Origin: Cyrtodaria siliqua | Taxonomy: Eukaryota > Mollusca > Bivalvia > Adapedonta > Hiatellidae | DNA length: 64,000 nucleotides | Direction of reading: 5' to 3' | Assembly: GCA_037043455.1 (NCBI GenBank) | Contig: JAWPHD010005577.1 | Coordinates: 1 to 64,000, forward strand | Part shown: one piece after another, positions 32,765 through 45,320 of the stretch | Layout of the letters: each line of letters begins with the position of its first letter | Position numbering within the stretch: position 1 is the stretch's first letter | The notes under the pieces: model-generated | Databases searched by the model: none | Seen by the model: the letters and a program-made list of their open reading frames with translations, nothing else | What the model was told of the DNA's origin: nothing | Position numbers and translations under genes: made by a program

Positions 32765-33165
32765 CGATGTTTAGCGGCTAGAGCGAGAGAGAGAGAGAAA
32801 GAGAGAGACCATTTCCCTACTCTTACTATCGAATAGATTCCTATAATTCTTCAACGTGCTTGGACTCTGTACCCTGATAAACTTTGCTAACCACTGGACC
32901 GAAATTTATATCCAAAAACAAAGTCATCAATATAGATGTAGGAGTAAATGTCTCCGCCACCGGCGCCATTGAGTTTCGTCGGTGTGTTCTTGGGCAAAAC
33001 ATTTCCATTATCCCCGTCCATCAGATGGTGAGATGAATCGGGTGGTCTCGTGTATCGGAGTCTATCCTCCAAGCAAATTAAAGAACCATAGGAAGCTATT
33101 CGTTAGTAAGAGTAGGGCAGGTTATCGGCTTCCTTTGTATGCTTCCCCTGTCTCTCGAAAGGTTC
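32765..33165. repeat. Inverted pair of a dispersed repeat
   Basis: The plus-strand stretch around CCCTACTCTTACTATCGAAT (about 32815) has an inverted, roughly 80% identical counterpart around 33070-33125 (TAAAGAACCATAGGAAGCTA, TTCGTTAGTAAGAGTAGGGC). The same sequence family occurs singly at 46195-46330 and 61785-61930. The intervening DNA includes CATCAGATGGTGAGATGAAT. This could be a foldback element or two head-to-head insertions. Confidence 0.6.
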
Positions 33166-33284
33166 TACATAACCTATAATGTGTTGATTAGCGGACACAT
33201 AGAGTAATACATAGATGTAATGGCCCATTAAAGTTAATTTCATTTGTTGGTGCCGAATGTTTAAATAACGACATATAGAACTAC

Positions 33285-36200
33285 GATAAGCCGCATGGCT
33301 TGTTTGATATATTGTATAAGAAGCATTACGTCTCTTTTATATGGTATAACAAGCATGCCTTGTCTATTATATGTTATAACAAGCATACCTAGTTTATTAT
33401 ATGGTATACCAAGCATGGCTTGTCTATTATATGGTATAACAAGCACGACTTGTCTACTCTATGGTATAACAAGCATGCCTTGTCTATTATATGGTATAAC
33501 AAGCATGCCTTGTCTATTATATGGTATAACAAGCAATCCTTGTCTATTATATGGTATAACAAGCATGACTTGTCTATTATATGGTATAACAGGCACGTCT
33601 CGTCTATTATATGGTATAACAAGCATGCCTTGTCTATTATATGGTATAACAAGCAAGCCTTGTCTATTATATGGTATAACAAGCATGACTTGTCTATTAT
33701 ATGGTATAACAAGCATGGCCTGTCTATTATATGGTATAACAAGCAAGACTTGTCTATTATATGGTATAACAAGCACGACTTGTCTACTCTATGGTATAAC
33801 AAGCATGACTTGTCTATTATATGGTATAACAAGCATGGCTTGTCTGTTATATGGTATAACAAGTATGGCTTGTCTATCATATGGAATAACAAGCATGGAT
33901 TGTCTATTAAAAGGTATAACAAGTATGGCTTGTCTATCATATGGAATAACAAGCATGGATTGTCTATTAAATGGTATAACAAACATGGTTTGTCTGTCAT
34001 ATGGTATAACAAAAATGGATTGTCTGTTATATGGTATAACAAGCATGGATTGTCTATTATTTGGTATTACAAGCCTGGCATGTCTATTATATGGTAAAAC
34101 AAGCATGGCTTGTCTATCATATGGTATAACAAGCATGGCTTGTCTATCATATGGTATAACAAGCATGGCCTGTCTATCATGTGGTATAACAAGCATGGCT
34201 TGTCTATCATATCGTATTACAAGTCTGGCGTGTCTATTATATGGTATAACAAGCATGGCTTGTCTATTATATGGTATAACAAGCAAGACTTGTCTATTAT
34301 ATGATATAACAAGCACGACTTGTCTACTCTATGGTATAACAAGCATGACTTGTCTATTATATGGTATAACAAGCATGGCTTGTCTGTTATATGGTATAAA
34401 AGCAGGGCATATCTATCATATGGAATAACAAGCATGGCTTGTCTGTTATATGGCATAACAAGCATGGATTGTCTATTATTTGGTATTACAAGCCTGGCGT
34501 GTCTATTATATGGTAAAACAAGCATGGCTTGTCTATCATATGGTATAACAAGCATGGCTTGTCTGTTATATGGTATAACAAGCATGGATTGTCTATTATT
34601 TGGTATTACAAGTCTGGCGTGTCTATTATATGGTAAAACAAGCATGGCTTGTCTATCATATGGTATAACAAGCATGGCTTGTCTATCATATGGTATAACA
34701 AGCATGGCTTGTTTATCATGTGGTATAACAAGCATGGCTTGTCTATCATATGGTATAACAAGCATGGCTTGCCTATTATATGGTATAACAAGCATGGCTT
34801 GTCTATTATTTGGTAAAACAAGCCTGGCGTGTCTATTATATGGTATAACAAGCATGGCTTTCTATTATGTATAACAAGCATGGTTTGTCTGTTATATGGT
34901 ATAACAAGCATGGCTTGTCTATCATATGGTATAACAAGCATGGCTTGTCTATTATTTGGTAAAACAAGCCTTGCGTGTCTATTATAAGGTATAACAAGCA
35001 TGGCTTTCTATTATGTATAACAAGCATGGCTTGTCTGTTATATGGTATAACAAGCATGGCTTGTATGTTGTATGGTATAAAAAGCAGGGCATATCTATCA
35101 TATGGTATAACATGCATGTCTCGTCTATTATATGGAATAACAAGCATGGCTTATCTATTATACGGTTTACAGGCATGGCTTGTATATTCTATGGTATAAC
35201 AAGCATGGCTTATCTATTATATGGTATAACAAGCATGGCGTGTCTGTTATATGATATAACAAGCATGGCGTATCTGTTATATGGTATAGCAAGAATGGCT
35301 TGTCTGTTATATGGTATAACAAGCACGACTAGTCTGTTATATTGTAAAGCAAGCATGACGTGTTTATTATATGGTATTACATGCATGGCGTGTTTATTAT
35401 ATGGTATAACATGCTTGCTTTGGAGTGTTTATTATATGGTAAAGCCAGCATGACTTGTCTGTTATATGGTATAAAAAATACGGTTTGTCTGTTACATGGT
35501 ATAACAATCACGACTTGTCTGTTATAGGCTATAACAAGCATAACATGTATGTTATATTGTATAACAACATGACTTGTTTATTATATGGTATAACAAGCAT
35601 GACGTGTCTGTTATATGGTGTAACACACATGGCATGTTTATTATATGGTATAACAAGCATGGCGTGTTTATTATATGATATAGCCAGCATGACGTGTACG
35701 TTATGTGGTATAGCAAGCATGGTTTGCCTTTTATATGGAATAATAAGCATGGCTTGTCTGTTATATGTTATAACAAGCACGACTTGTATGTTATATGGTA
35801 TAACAAACACGGCGTGTCTGTTATATGGTATAACAAGCATGTCTTGTCTGTTATATGGTATAACAAGCATGTCTTGTCTATTATATCGTATAACAAGCAT
35901 GGATTGTATATTATATGGTTCAACAAGCATGGATTTTCTGTTATATGGTATAACAAGCATGGCTTTTCTGTTTATGGTATAACAAGCATGACTTGTCTAT
36001 CATATGGTATAACAAGCATGGCTTGTCTATTCTATGGTACAACAAGAATGGATTGTCTATCATATGGTATAACAAGCATTGCTTGTCTATCATATGGTAT
36101 AACAAGCATGGCTTGTCTGTTATATGGTATAACAAGCATGTCTCGTCTATTATAGTGAATAACAAGCATGGCTTGTCTGTTATATGGTATAACAGGCATG

Positions 36201-39200
36201 GCTTGTCTATTCTGTGGTATAACAAGCATGACTTGTCTATTATATGGTATAACAAGCATGACTTGTCAATCATATAGTATAACAAGCCTGGTGTGTCTAT
36301 TATATGGTATAACAAGCAAGTCTTGTCTGTTATATGGTATAACCAGCATGGCTTGTCTGTTATAGGGTATAACAAGCATGGCTTGTCTGTTATATGGTAT
36401 AAAAGCAGGGCACATCTATCATATGGAATAACAAGCATGGATTGTCTATTATATGGTATAACAAGCATGGCTTGTCTATTATATGGTATAACAGGCACGT
36501 CTCGTCTATTTTATGGTATAACAAGCATGCCTTGTCTATTATATGGTATAACAAGCATGGCTTGTCTGTTATATGGTATAACAAGCATGGCTTGTCTGTA
36601 TATGTTATAACAAGCATGGCGTGTCTGTATATGGTATAACAAGCATGGCTTGTCTGTTATATGGTATAACAAGCATGACTTGTCTATTATATGGTATAAC
36701 AAGCACGACTTGTCTGTTATATGGTATAACAAGCATGACTTGTCTGTTATATGGTATAAAAAGCATGGTTTGTCTATTATATGGTATAACAAGCATGACT
36801 TGTCTGTTATATGGTATAACTAGCATTGCTTGTCTATCATATGGTATAACAAGCATGTCTCGTCTATTATAGTGAATAACAAGCATGGCTTGTCTGTTAT
36901 ATGGTATAACAGGCATGGCTTGTCTATTCTGTGGTATAACAAGCATGACTTGTCTATTATATGGTATAACAAGCATGACTTGTCAATCATATAGTATAAC
37001 AAGCCTGGCGTGTCTATTATATGGTATAACAAGCAAGTCTTGTCTGTTATATGGTATAAAAGCATGGCTTGTCTGTTATAGGGTATAACAAGCATGGCTT
37101 GTCTGTTATATGGTATAAAAGCAGGGCACATCTATCATATGGAATAACAAGCATGGATTGTCTATTATATGGTATAACAAGCATGGCTTGTCTATTATAT
37201 GGTATAACTGGCACGTCTCGTCTATTTTATGGTATAACAAGCATGCCTTGTCTATTATATGGTATAAAAAGCATGGCTTGTCTGTTATATGGTATAACAA
37301 GCATGGCTTGTCTGTATATGTTATAACAAGCATGGCGTGTCTGTATATGGTATAACAAGCATGGCTTGTCTGTTATATGGTATAACAAGCATGTCTTGTC
37401 TATTATATGGTATAACAAGCACGACTTGTCTGTTATATGGTATAACAAGCATGACTTGTCTGTTATATGGTATAAAAAGCATGTTTTGTCTATTATATGG
37501 TATGACAAGCATGACTTGTCTGTTATATGGTATAACTAGCATGGTTTGTCTATTATATGGTATAACAAGCAAGACTTGTCTATTATATTGTATAACAAGC
37601 ATGACTTGTCTGTTATATGGTATAACAAGCATGGCTTGTCTATTACATCGTATAACAAGCATGGATTGTCTGTTTTGTGGTATAACATGTATGTCTTGTC
37701 TGTTATATAGAATAACAAGCATAGCTTATCTGTTATATGGTATAACACTCATGGCGTGTCTGTTATATGGTATAACAAGCATGGCGTGTCTGTTATAAGG
37801 TATAACAAGCATTGAGTGTCTGTTATATGGTATAATAAGCATGGCGTGTCTGTTATATGATATAACAAGCATGGAGTGTCAGTTATAAGGTATAACAAGC
37901 ATGGCGTGTCTGTTATATGATATAGCAAGCATGGCATGTATGTTATATGGTATAGCAAGCATGGCGTGTCTGCTATATGGTATAACAAGCAAGGTGTGTC
38001 TGTTATATGATATAACAAGTATGGCCTATCTGTTATATGGTATAGCAATAATTGCTTGTCTGTTATATGGTATAACAAACACGACTAGTCTGTAATATGG
38101 TAAAGCAAGCATGACGTGTTTATTATATGGTATAACATGCATGGCATGTTTATTATATGGTATAACCAGCATGACTTGTCTGTTATATGGTATAACAAGC
38201 ATGGCTTGTCAATCATATAGTATAACAAGCCTGGCGTGTCTATTATAGTAAATAACAAGCAAGTCTTGTCTGTTATAGGGTATAACAAGCATGGCTTGTC
38301 TGTTTTGTGGTATAACATGTATGTCTTGTCTGTTATATAGTATAACAAGCATAGCTTATCTGTTATACAGTATAACACTCATGGCGTGTCTGTTATATGG
38401 TATAACAAGCATGGCGTGTCTGTTATAAGGTATAACAAGCATGGAGTGTCTGTTATATGGTATAATAAGCATGGCGTGTCTGTTATATGATATAACAAGC
38501 ATGGAGTGTCAGTTATAAGGTATAACAATCATGGCGTGTCTGTTATATGATATAGCAAGCATGGCGTGTATGTTATATGGTATAGCAAGCATGGCGTGTC
38601 TGCTATATGGTATAACAAGCAAGGCGTGTCTGTTATATGATATAACAAGTATGGCCTATCTGTTATATGGTATATCAATAATTGCTTGTCTGTTATATGG
38701 TATAACAAGCACGACTAGACTGTTATATGGTAAAGCAAGCATGACTTGTTTATTATATGGTATAACATGCATGGCATGTTTATTATATGGTATAGCCAGC
38801 ATGACTTGTCTGTTATATGGTATAACAAGCACGACTTGTCTGTTATATGCTTTAATAAGCATGGCGCGTCTGTTATAAGGTATAACAAGCATGGCGTGTC
38901 TGTTATATGGTATAACAAGCATGGCGTGTCTGTTATATGGTATAGCAATAATGGCTTGTCTGTTATATGGTATAACAAGCATGGCATGTTTATTATATGG
39001 TATAGCCAGCATGACTTATCTGTTATATGGTATAACAAGCACGACTTGTCTGTTATATGCTTTAATAAGCATGGCGCGTCTGTTATAAGGTATAACAAGC
39101 ATGGCGTGTCTGTTATATGGTATAACAAGCATGGCGTGTCTGTTATATGATAAAGCAAGCATGGCGTATCTGTTATATGGTATAGCAATAATGGCTTGTC

Positions 39201-41928
39201 TGTTATATGGTATAACAAGCATGGCGTGTTTATTATATGATATAGCCAGCATGACGTGTACGTTATGTGGTATAGCAAGCATGGTTTGCCTTTTATATGG
39301 AATAATAAGCATGGCTTGTCTGTTATATGGTATAACAAGCATGGTTTGTCTTTTATATGTAATAATAAGCATGGCGTGTCTGTTATATGGTATAACTAAC
39401 ATGGCATGTTTATTGTATGGTATATCAGCATGGCTTGTCTGTTTTATGTTATAACAAGCACGACTTGTATGTTATATGGTATAACAAACACGGCGTGTCT
39501 GTTATATGGTATATTAGCATGACTTGTTTAGTATATGGTATAACAAGCTTGGCGTGTCTGTTATATGGTATAAAAAGCATGGCGTGTTTTTATATGGTAT
39601 AACAAGCGTGGCTTGTCAATTGGTATAACAAGCACAATGGTTGTCTGTTATAGGATATGACAAGCACGACATGTCTGTTATATGATATAGCAAGCATGTC
39701 CTGTATGTTATATGGTATAACACATGGCGTTTCTGCTATATGGTATAACAAGCAGGGCGTGTCTGTTATATGATATAACAAACATGACATATCTGTTAGA
39801 TGGTATAACAAGCATGACTGTCTGTTATATGATATAACAAGCATGACTTGTCTGTTATATGATATAACAAGAATGTCTTGTCTATTATATGATATCACAA
39901 ACATGGCTTGTCTATTATAAAGTATAACAAGCATGGATTGTCTGTTATATGGTATAACAAGCATGGCTTGTCTGTTTATGGTATAACAAGCACGACTAGT
40001 CTGTATTATGGTATAACAAGCACGACTTGTATCTTATATGGTATAACAAGCAAAACGTGTATGTTATGTGGTATAGCAAGCACGACGTGTCTGTTATATG
40101 GTATAACAAACTTAGCCTGACTGTTATATGGTATAACAAGCATTGCATGTCTGTTTAATGGTATAACACGCGTGGCTTGTCTGTTATATGGTATAACAAA
40201 CATTGCATATATGTAATATGGTCCAACATGCATGGCTTGTCTGTTATATGATATAACAAACATGGTGTGTCTGTTATATGATATAATATTCATGGCATGT
40301 TTGTTATATGGTTTAACAAGCATGGCGTGTCTGTTCTATTGTATTACACGCATTGTTTGTCTGTTATATGGTATAACAAGCACAATTTGCCTGTTATATG
40401 GTGTAACAAGCATAACTTGCCTGTTATATAGTATAACAAGCACGACTTACATGTTATATGTTAAAACAAGCACGATTTGTTTATTATATGGAATTATAAG
40501 TATGACGTGTCTGTTTTATGGTATAACAAGCAAAGTTTGTGTGTAACATGGTATAAAAAGCATGACTTGTTTATTATATGATGTAACACACATGGCATGC
40601 TTATTATATGGTATAACAAGCATGGCATGTTTATAATATGGTATAACAAGCATGGGTTGTCTGTTATATGTTATAACAACATGACTTGTTTAATATATGG
40701 TATAACAATCATGGCGTGTCTGTTATATGGTTTAACAAGCACGACTTGTATGTTATATGGTATAACAAGCACAACTTGTCTGTTATGTGGTATAACACGC
40801 ATGACGTTTTTATTATATGGTATAACAAACATGGCGAGTTTATTATATGGTACAGCCAGCATGGCTTGTCAGTTATATGGTATAACAAGCATGTGTTGTC
40901 TGTTATATGATATAGCAAGCACGACTAATCTATTATATGGTGTAACAAGCACGACTTGTCTGTTATATGGTATAACAAGCATGGCTTGTCAGTTATATGG
41001 TATAACAAGCACGACTAATCTGTTATATGGTGTAACAAGCACGACTTGTCTGTTATATGGTACAGCAAGCCTGGGTGTTTATTATATGGTATAACATGCG
41101 TGAAGTGTCTGTTATATGGTATAACAAGCCAGACTTGTCTGTTACACTGTATATGGTATAACACGCATTGCATCTATGTTATATGGTCCAACATGCATGG
41201 CTTGTCTGTTATATGATATAACAAGCACGACTTGTCTGTTATTTGGTATAGCAAGCCTGATGTTTATTATATGGTATAACATGCGTGTAGTGTTTGTTAT
41301 ATGGTATAGCCAGCATGACTTGTCTGTTATATGGTATAACAATCTTAGATTGTCTGTTATATGGTATAACAAGCCAGACTTGTCTGTTACACTGTATATG
41401 GTATAACAAGCATTGCATCTATGTTAAATGGTCCAACATGCATGGCTTGTCTGTTATATGATATAACAAACATGGAGTGTCTGTTATATGATATAACTAG
41501 CACGGCATGTCTGTTATATAGTATAACAAGCATGGCGTATATGTTATACTTTATAACAGGCATGATGTGTCTGTTATAGGATATAACAAGCATGGCGTGT
41601 GTGTTATGTGGTATAACAAACATGGCGTGTTTATTATATGGTATAGAGAGCGTGGCTTGTCTGTTCTATGGTATTACACGCATTGTTTGTCTGTTATATG
41701 GTATAACAAGCACAACTTGTCTGTTATATGGTATAACAGCACAACTTGCCTGTTATATGTTAAAACAAACACGACTTGAATGTTATGGTATAACAAGCAT
41801 GGTTTGTCTTTTATATGGAATTATAAGTATGACGTGTCTGTTAGGCCAAAAATAAAATTATGTTTGTTTCCCCTTCCCGACCGACCCACCGAAATTGCCG
41901 CGACCCGAATTATTTTTTCGACACTGGC

Positions 41929-41962
<34 letters not shown>

Positions 41963-42412
41963 GCTTTATATATGTGTGGTTCTTATTGAGAACTGCTATT
42001 TTAAAGTACAATAGTACTGTAAGACAAATCGGGTAGGTACCGAATGTATTGTCTTTTAATGAACATGCAGCACGATGTTCAGACACGACTGGGTTGGTAC
42101 CGTCTTAAATGTGTCTTTTAGGTAGCATGTATTCCAGTTTTGCTCTCAAATAAAAGAAATGAAATAAAAAAAATATTTTACCTACCTACCCAACCCTTTT
42201 TTGCATGGGTCGGGAAGGGGAAACAAACATAATTTTATTTTTGGCCTTATATGGTGTAACAAGCACGACTTGTCTGTTATATGGTATAACAAGCACGAAT
42301 TGTCTGTTATATGGTATAACAAGCACGGCGTGTCTGTTATATTATATAACAAGCATGGTTTGTCTGTTATATGGTATAACAAGAATGGTTTGTCTGTTAT
42401 ATGGTATCGGGG
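33285..42412. repeat. 30-bp double-dyad minisatellite, about 290 copies
   Basis: The consensus unit is TGTCTGTTATATGGTATAAC followed by AAGCATGGCT. It contains two perfect short dyads, GTTATA-TGG-TATAAC and ACAAGC-ATG-GCTTGT, the second spanning the unit boundary. The unit is ten codons long, so open frames occur on both strands through thousands of bases. None looks like a gene. Variants (CTATTA/CTGTTA, CATGACT/CACGACT) form local subfamilies. Blocks of variants are repeated at larger spacing, for example about 630 bp (37741 and 38371) and about 716 bp (36149 and 36865). A MITE interrupts it at 41844-42246. Confidence 0.97.
41844..42246. mobile_element. PIF/Harbinger-like MITE, 403 bp
   Basis: Perfect terminal inverted repeats of 39 bp begin GGCCAAAAATAAAATTATGT and continue TTGTTTCCCCTTCCCGACC. 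TTA flanks both sides (41841-41843 and 42247-42249). At the insertion point the host unit CTGTTATATGG is split as CTGTTA / TTATATGG, so the duplication is certain. A 3-bp TTA duplication and GG-rich termini fit PIF/Harbinger elements. There is no transposase; the centre holds a T run of about 27 at 41933-41959. Confidence 0.88.
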
Positions 42413-42689
42413 GAGAGGTATTGCTATATCCCCGGCGTCAGCGTCAGCGGTGGCGTCAGCGTATGTATTCCCCTATGCTGAAAATAAATTGGGTATTTTT
42501 TTTTTTATCATTTTTTTAATCGTTTGTGGACTTACACTTTTTACACCAATATAACATACATGTTTTGTGTCCAAGTTGTGGAACAATCATGTAAATTCAT
42601 CATACATGTTGTATATCCATTTGTGGATCAATCATGTAAATTCATCATACATGTTATATGTCTATCGATGATTTTTTCAAATAGGTAAA
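42413..42689. other. Junction DNA with short repeats
   Basis: After the minisatellite ends in GGTATCGGGGG there is a GGCGTCAGCGTCAGCG-type run (42437-42462). A direct duplication of about 44 bp follows at 42583-42660 (ATCATGTAAATTCATCATAC twice). No gene recognised. Confidence 0.55.
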
Positions 42690-42908
42690 AGCATATAAAC
42701 AGTAGGGTTTGCCCTTTTAAAAACTATTCACACATTTATAATAATATTCACATTCACGAACATATGGCTGTTAGTGACAAACTCATTACGTCAATAGGAG
42801 ATTATAATCGGAGTACTCCTTTAAAATGCATTCATCTAATTGGGTAAACTATAATTGGGTAAACTATAATTGTTTAAAACTATTTATAATTGTTCACAGA
42901 ACATCATC
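42690..42908 (+). promoter_or_regulatory. Upstream flank shared by the TRIM-like copies (second instance)
   Basis: Aligned by eye with 1660-1900. It includes TTTATAATAATATTCACA, CTCATTACGTCA, AAAATGCATTCATCTAATTG and a tandem AATTGGGTAAACTATAATTG. The last part, from GGGTAAACTATAATT to the ATG, recurs again at 43123-43174 upstream of the intact gene. Conservation across copies makes this the likely promoter or 5' UTR. Confidence 0.5.
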
Positions 42909-43035
42909 ATGGCATCCGCAGACATGGGATCAGAAAAAAATGGCGGATATTTTATGTCAGCCGTGTGGTGACGATGGTGAGCATCTCTCTGCCGAGGGCT
43001 ATTGTACCGAATGTCAGGAGTACCTATGTAATTGA
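42909..43035 (+). pseudogene. Truncated tandem copy of the TRIM-like gene start
   Basis: Repeats the first 40 or so codons of the gene that starts at 43175, 266 bp upstream. An extra A in GAAAAAAATGG shifts the frame after eight codons relative to the intact GAAGAAATGG. From an internal ATG (42940) the B-box 1 start is readable (MADILCQPCGDD...CTECQEYLC) but TGA follows at 43033. It is a partial duplicate of the 5' end, not a functional gene, although its ATGs precede the real start and could act as upstream frames if transcribed together. Confidence 0.8.
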
Positions 43036-43174
43036 AATGAAAATAAGAATAAAAGTCGAACAGGAAATGCAGCTTTCACAGAACACAGTAAACCCAAAAC
43101 CGCAGGTGGCGGAAGATGTAATGGGTAAACTATAATTGAGTAAAACTATTTATAATTGTTCACAGAACATCATC

Positions 43175-44833
43175 ATGGCATCCGCAGGATCAGAAGAAAT
43201 GGCGGAAATTTTATGTCAGCCGTGTGGTGACGATGGTGAACATCTCCCTGCCGAGGGCTATTGTACCGACTGTCAGGAGTACCTATGTGTCACGTGTTTC
43301 AAGACGCATCGTAGAGCCAGGCCGTTCAAACACCACGTACTTCAGGACAAATCTCAGATGCCTAAGATCAAGCCTACGTCTACGACGGCTGACACGTGCA
43401 CGGAACTGTGCGCTCGACATAAAGGTGAGATTATTAGCTTTTTCTGCAAATCACACGACCAGCTAGGAAGCCAGCGATGCGTGAAGATTGGTCACATAGG
43501 CTGTACGATAAGCAAATTATCCGACGTATCTGAAGGAATTGTTCAGAGTCTGCAATATAAAGAGTTAATGAAGAAATTAAATGGACTAGAACAACAATAT
43601 GGCCGTACATTGAGTCTGTCACAGAAACACGTGGAGGAAATTGAAACATACCACTCCAAGGCGAAGGAAGAAGTAGAGAAATTGATTACAGTATTCAGAG
43701 ATGAGGATTTGAAGATGATGAGCTGTATTTCAGACACAAGCAACGCCGTAATATCTGAAATTCGATCAATGACGACGAAACTTGACAAATTGCAAGAAAC
43801 GAATCAAAATAGTCAACTTTTTGTAGAAGTGATAAACGCGACCGATCAAATACAAACATTAGAAGACAGTCTCAGAAAAATAGAGGCAGACAACGCAATC
43901 AATAGGTACACGTTTACTAAAATGGAACAATCATCTTCTGTCGAGAGTAACCAGAAAGTATTAGGACAGTTAGTGATGTTACCTGTGTTGCAGAAATCCA
44001 TTTCACCAGCACCTGAGTTGTTGCGGAAATCAGTTACACCTGTCCATGTTGCCGACCTCGATTTTAAGTCTTCCACCGACTATTATCGCTACTATATCAC
44101 GGGATCATGCCTACTATCCGACAGCCAACTCGTCATTGCTGACTCCCACAACAAGAAAGTCAAACTAGTGGACATAAAACTAAACAAGGTAACGTCTGAA
44201 GTACAAATGACATCTAACCCATGGGACGTAACTATGATCGACAACAGTCAAGTAGCCGTGACTGTCTATCAGGAGAAGAAGATCCAGCTCCTGTCTACCA
44301 CTCCATCCTCCTTGTCCAAGGGTCGAGAGATAAAGACAAATGGTCAGTGTATGGGACTTTTACACAATAACGGGACACTTATAGTGACATTTCAGAGCCC
44401 AGGTAAAGTTGAAATGATGGACATGTACGGGTCTGTGTTGAGAAGTCTAAATAAAGATTCCAACGGTGCACAACTATTTGATACTCCGTGGAACATAGCG
44501 ATCAGCCCAGATAAGACGGCCGTGTACGTGTCTGATTGCAGCAAGCACAAAGTGACGTGTATGACGATGGACGGTACCGTGAAGGCAGTCTACAAGGATG
44601 ATAACCTGAAGGGGCCATTTGGTCTGGCTATAGACAGGACAGGGGCAGTGTATGTATGTGGCTCGGATTCCAATAACGTCCACCGGATAACAGCCGAGTG
44701 TACCAAGATACAGATACTACTGGGACAGGAACATGGCGTGACCTCTCCATACTCAATTACATACTCTGATAGTGAGGACAGACTGTATGTGGGAATGAAT
44801 AGCAACATTTTGAAAGTGTTTGTTGTCAAATAA
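43175..44833 (+). CDS. TRIM-like protein: tandem B-box, coiled coil, NHL-type propeller
   Basis: 552 residues, single exon, ending TAA. The start at 43175 is chosen over the in-frame ATG at 43136 because ATCATCATGG is conserved in all three copies while the upstream codons derive from the shared 5' flank. B-box 1: Cys14, Cys17, Cys30, Cys33, Cys38, Cys41, His45, His53/54. B-box 2: Cys79, His82, Cys91, His94, Cys102, His107, Cys110, with Ser99 where the family and the 2.2-kb pseudogene have Cys. Residues 125-245 are a coiled coil. Residues 305-552 form about six blade-like repeats (SNPWDVTMI, DTPWNIAIS, KGPFGLAID, TSPYSITYS). There is no RING, so ubiquitin ligase activity is not expected on its own. 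The architecture resembles TRIM2/3/56/71-like proteins that expanded in molluscs; binding partner unknown. AATAAA at 44829-44834 overlaps the stop codon. Confidence 0.92.
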   Translation: MASAGSEEMAEILCQPCGDDGEHLPAEGYCTDCQEYLCVTCFKTHRRARPFKHHVLQDKSQMPKIKPTSTTADTCTELCARHKGEIISFFCKSHDQLGSQRCVKIGHIGCTISKLSDVSEGIVQSLQYKELMKKLNGLEQQYGRTLSLSQKHVEEIETYHSKAKEEVEKLITVFRDEDLKMMSCISDTSNAVISEIRSMTTKLDKLQETNQNSQLFVEVINATDQIQTLEDSLRKIEADNAINRYTFTKMEQSSSVESNQKVLGQLVMLPVLQKSISPAPELLRKSVTPVHVADLDFKSSTDYYRYYITGSCLLSDSQLVIADSHNKKVKLVDIKLNKVTSEVQMTSNPWDVTMIDNSQVAVTVYQEKKIQLLSTTPSSLSKGREIKTNGQCMGLLHNNGTLIVTFQSPGKVEMMDMYGSVLRSLNKDSNGAQLFDTPWNIAISPDKTAVYVSDCSKHKVTCMTMDGTVKAVYKDDNLKGPFGLAIDRTGAVYVCGSDSNNVHRITAECTKIQILLGQEHGVTSPYSITYSDSEDRLYVGMNSNILKVFVVK

Positions 44834-44834
44834 A

Positions 44835-45179
44835 CCCGAGGGTTATTTTGCCATTTATAGATTTACTTTACTTGTATACAAGAGGCGTTCATCTTTTAAC
44901 ATTACACTTTCATTTTGTAACTGAATTGAATATCATGACATTCTCTCCGAATATGTTCTATTTAATGTGTCGTCAAATGATTCCTTCGATATAAAACATT
45001 GACATGAACTAGTATACTAGTATATTTTCCTGAATCCTTGTTTTTGAAAAAGGGTAAAAAAATGTTTTTAAGCAAATATCTTCAATTATAAAAATAACTG
45101 CAATGTCCGAGGACATGCTCCGCTTGTTTTTTTTTTTTAAAGTTAGCTATGTAAGGGACCAGGCAATATATATCGTGGG
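44835..45179. other. Downstream spacer, no gene recognised
   Basis: AT-rich sequence after the TRIM-like gene, presumably including its 3' UTR. No other feature recognised. Confidence 0.45.
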
Positions 45180-45320
45180 GTTGGGACCGGTGCAAATAAA
45201 AATATTATATAACAAATACTGTACGTCCCATGGCAAGCAAACGGAAAAACGGTATTTTCCTATGGTTTGTAGAGACAAAAAACAAGTACCTGTTCCATGC
45301 CATTTTGCACCGGTCCCAAC
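45180..45320. mobile_element. Small foldback element with 17-bp inverted ends
   Basis: GTTGGGACCGGTGCAAA (45180-45196 region) is matched by its exact reverse complement TTTGCACCGGTCCCAAC at 45304-45320. The 141-bp interval has no coding content. No target duplication could be fixed. A short frame over it is considered fortuitous. Confidence 0.55.

Noticed and set aside
33295..34428. 377-codon plus-strand frame and many similar frames on both strands to 41.9 kb
   Set aside because: They are the 30-bp unit read in codons (ten-residue periods), open on both strands because the unit has few stops. No start context, splice sites or non-repeat domain support a gene.
33285..42412. CRISPR-like regular array
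   Set aside because: Units are contiguous with no unique spacers, and the genome is clearly eukaryotic.
43136..43174. Extended N-terminus of the TRIM-like protein (13 extra residues)
   Set aside because: These codons are the duplicated 5' flank, which is non-coding in the other copies; the ATCATCATGG start is conserved in all three.
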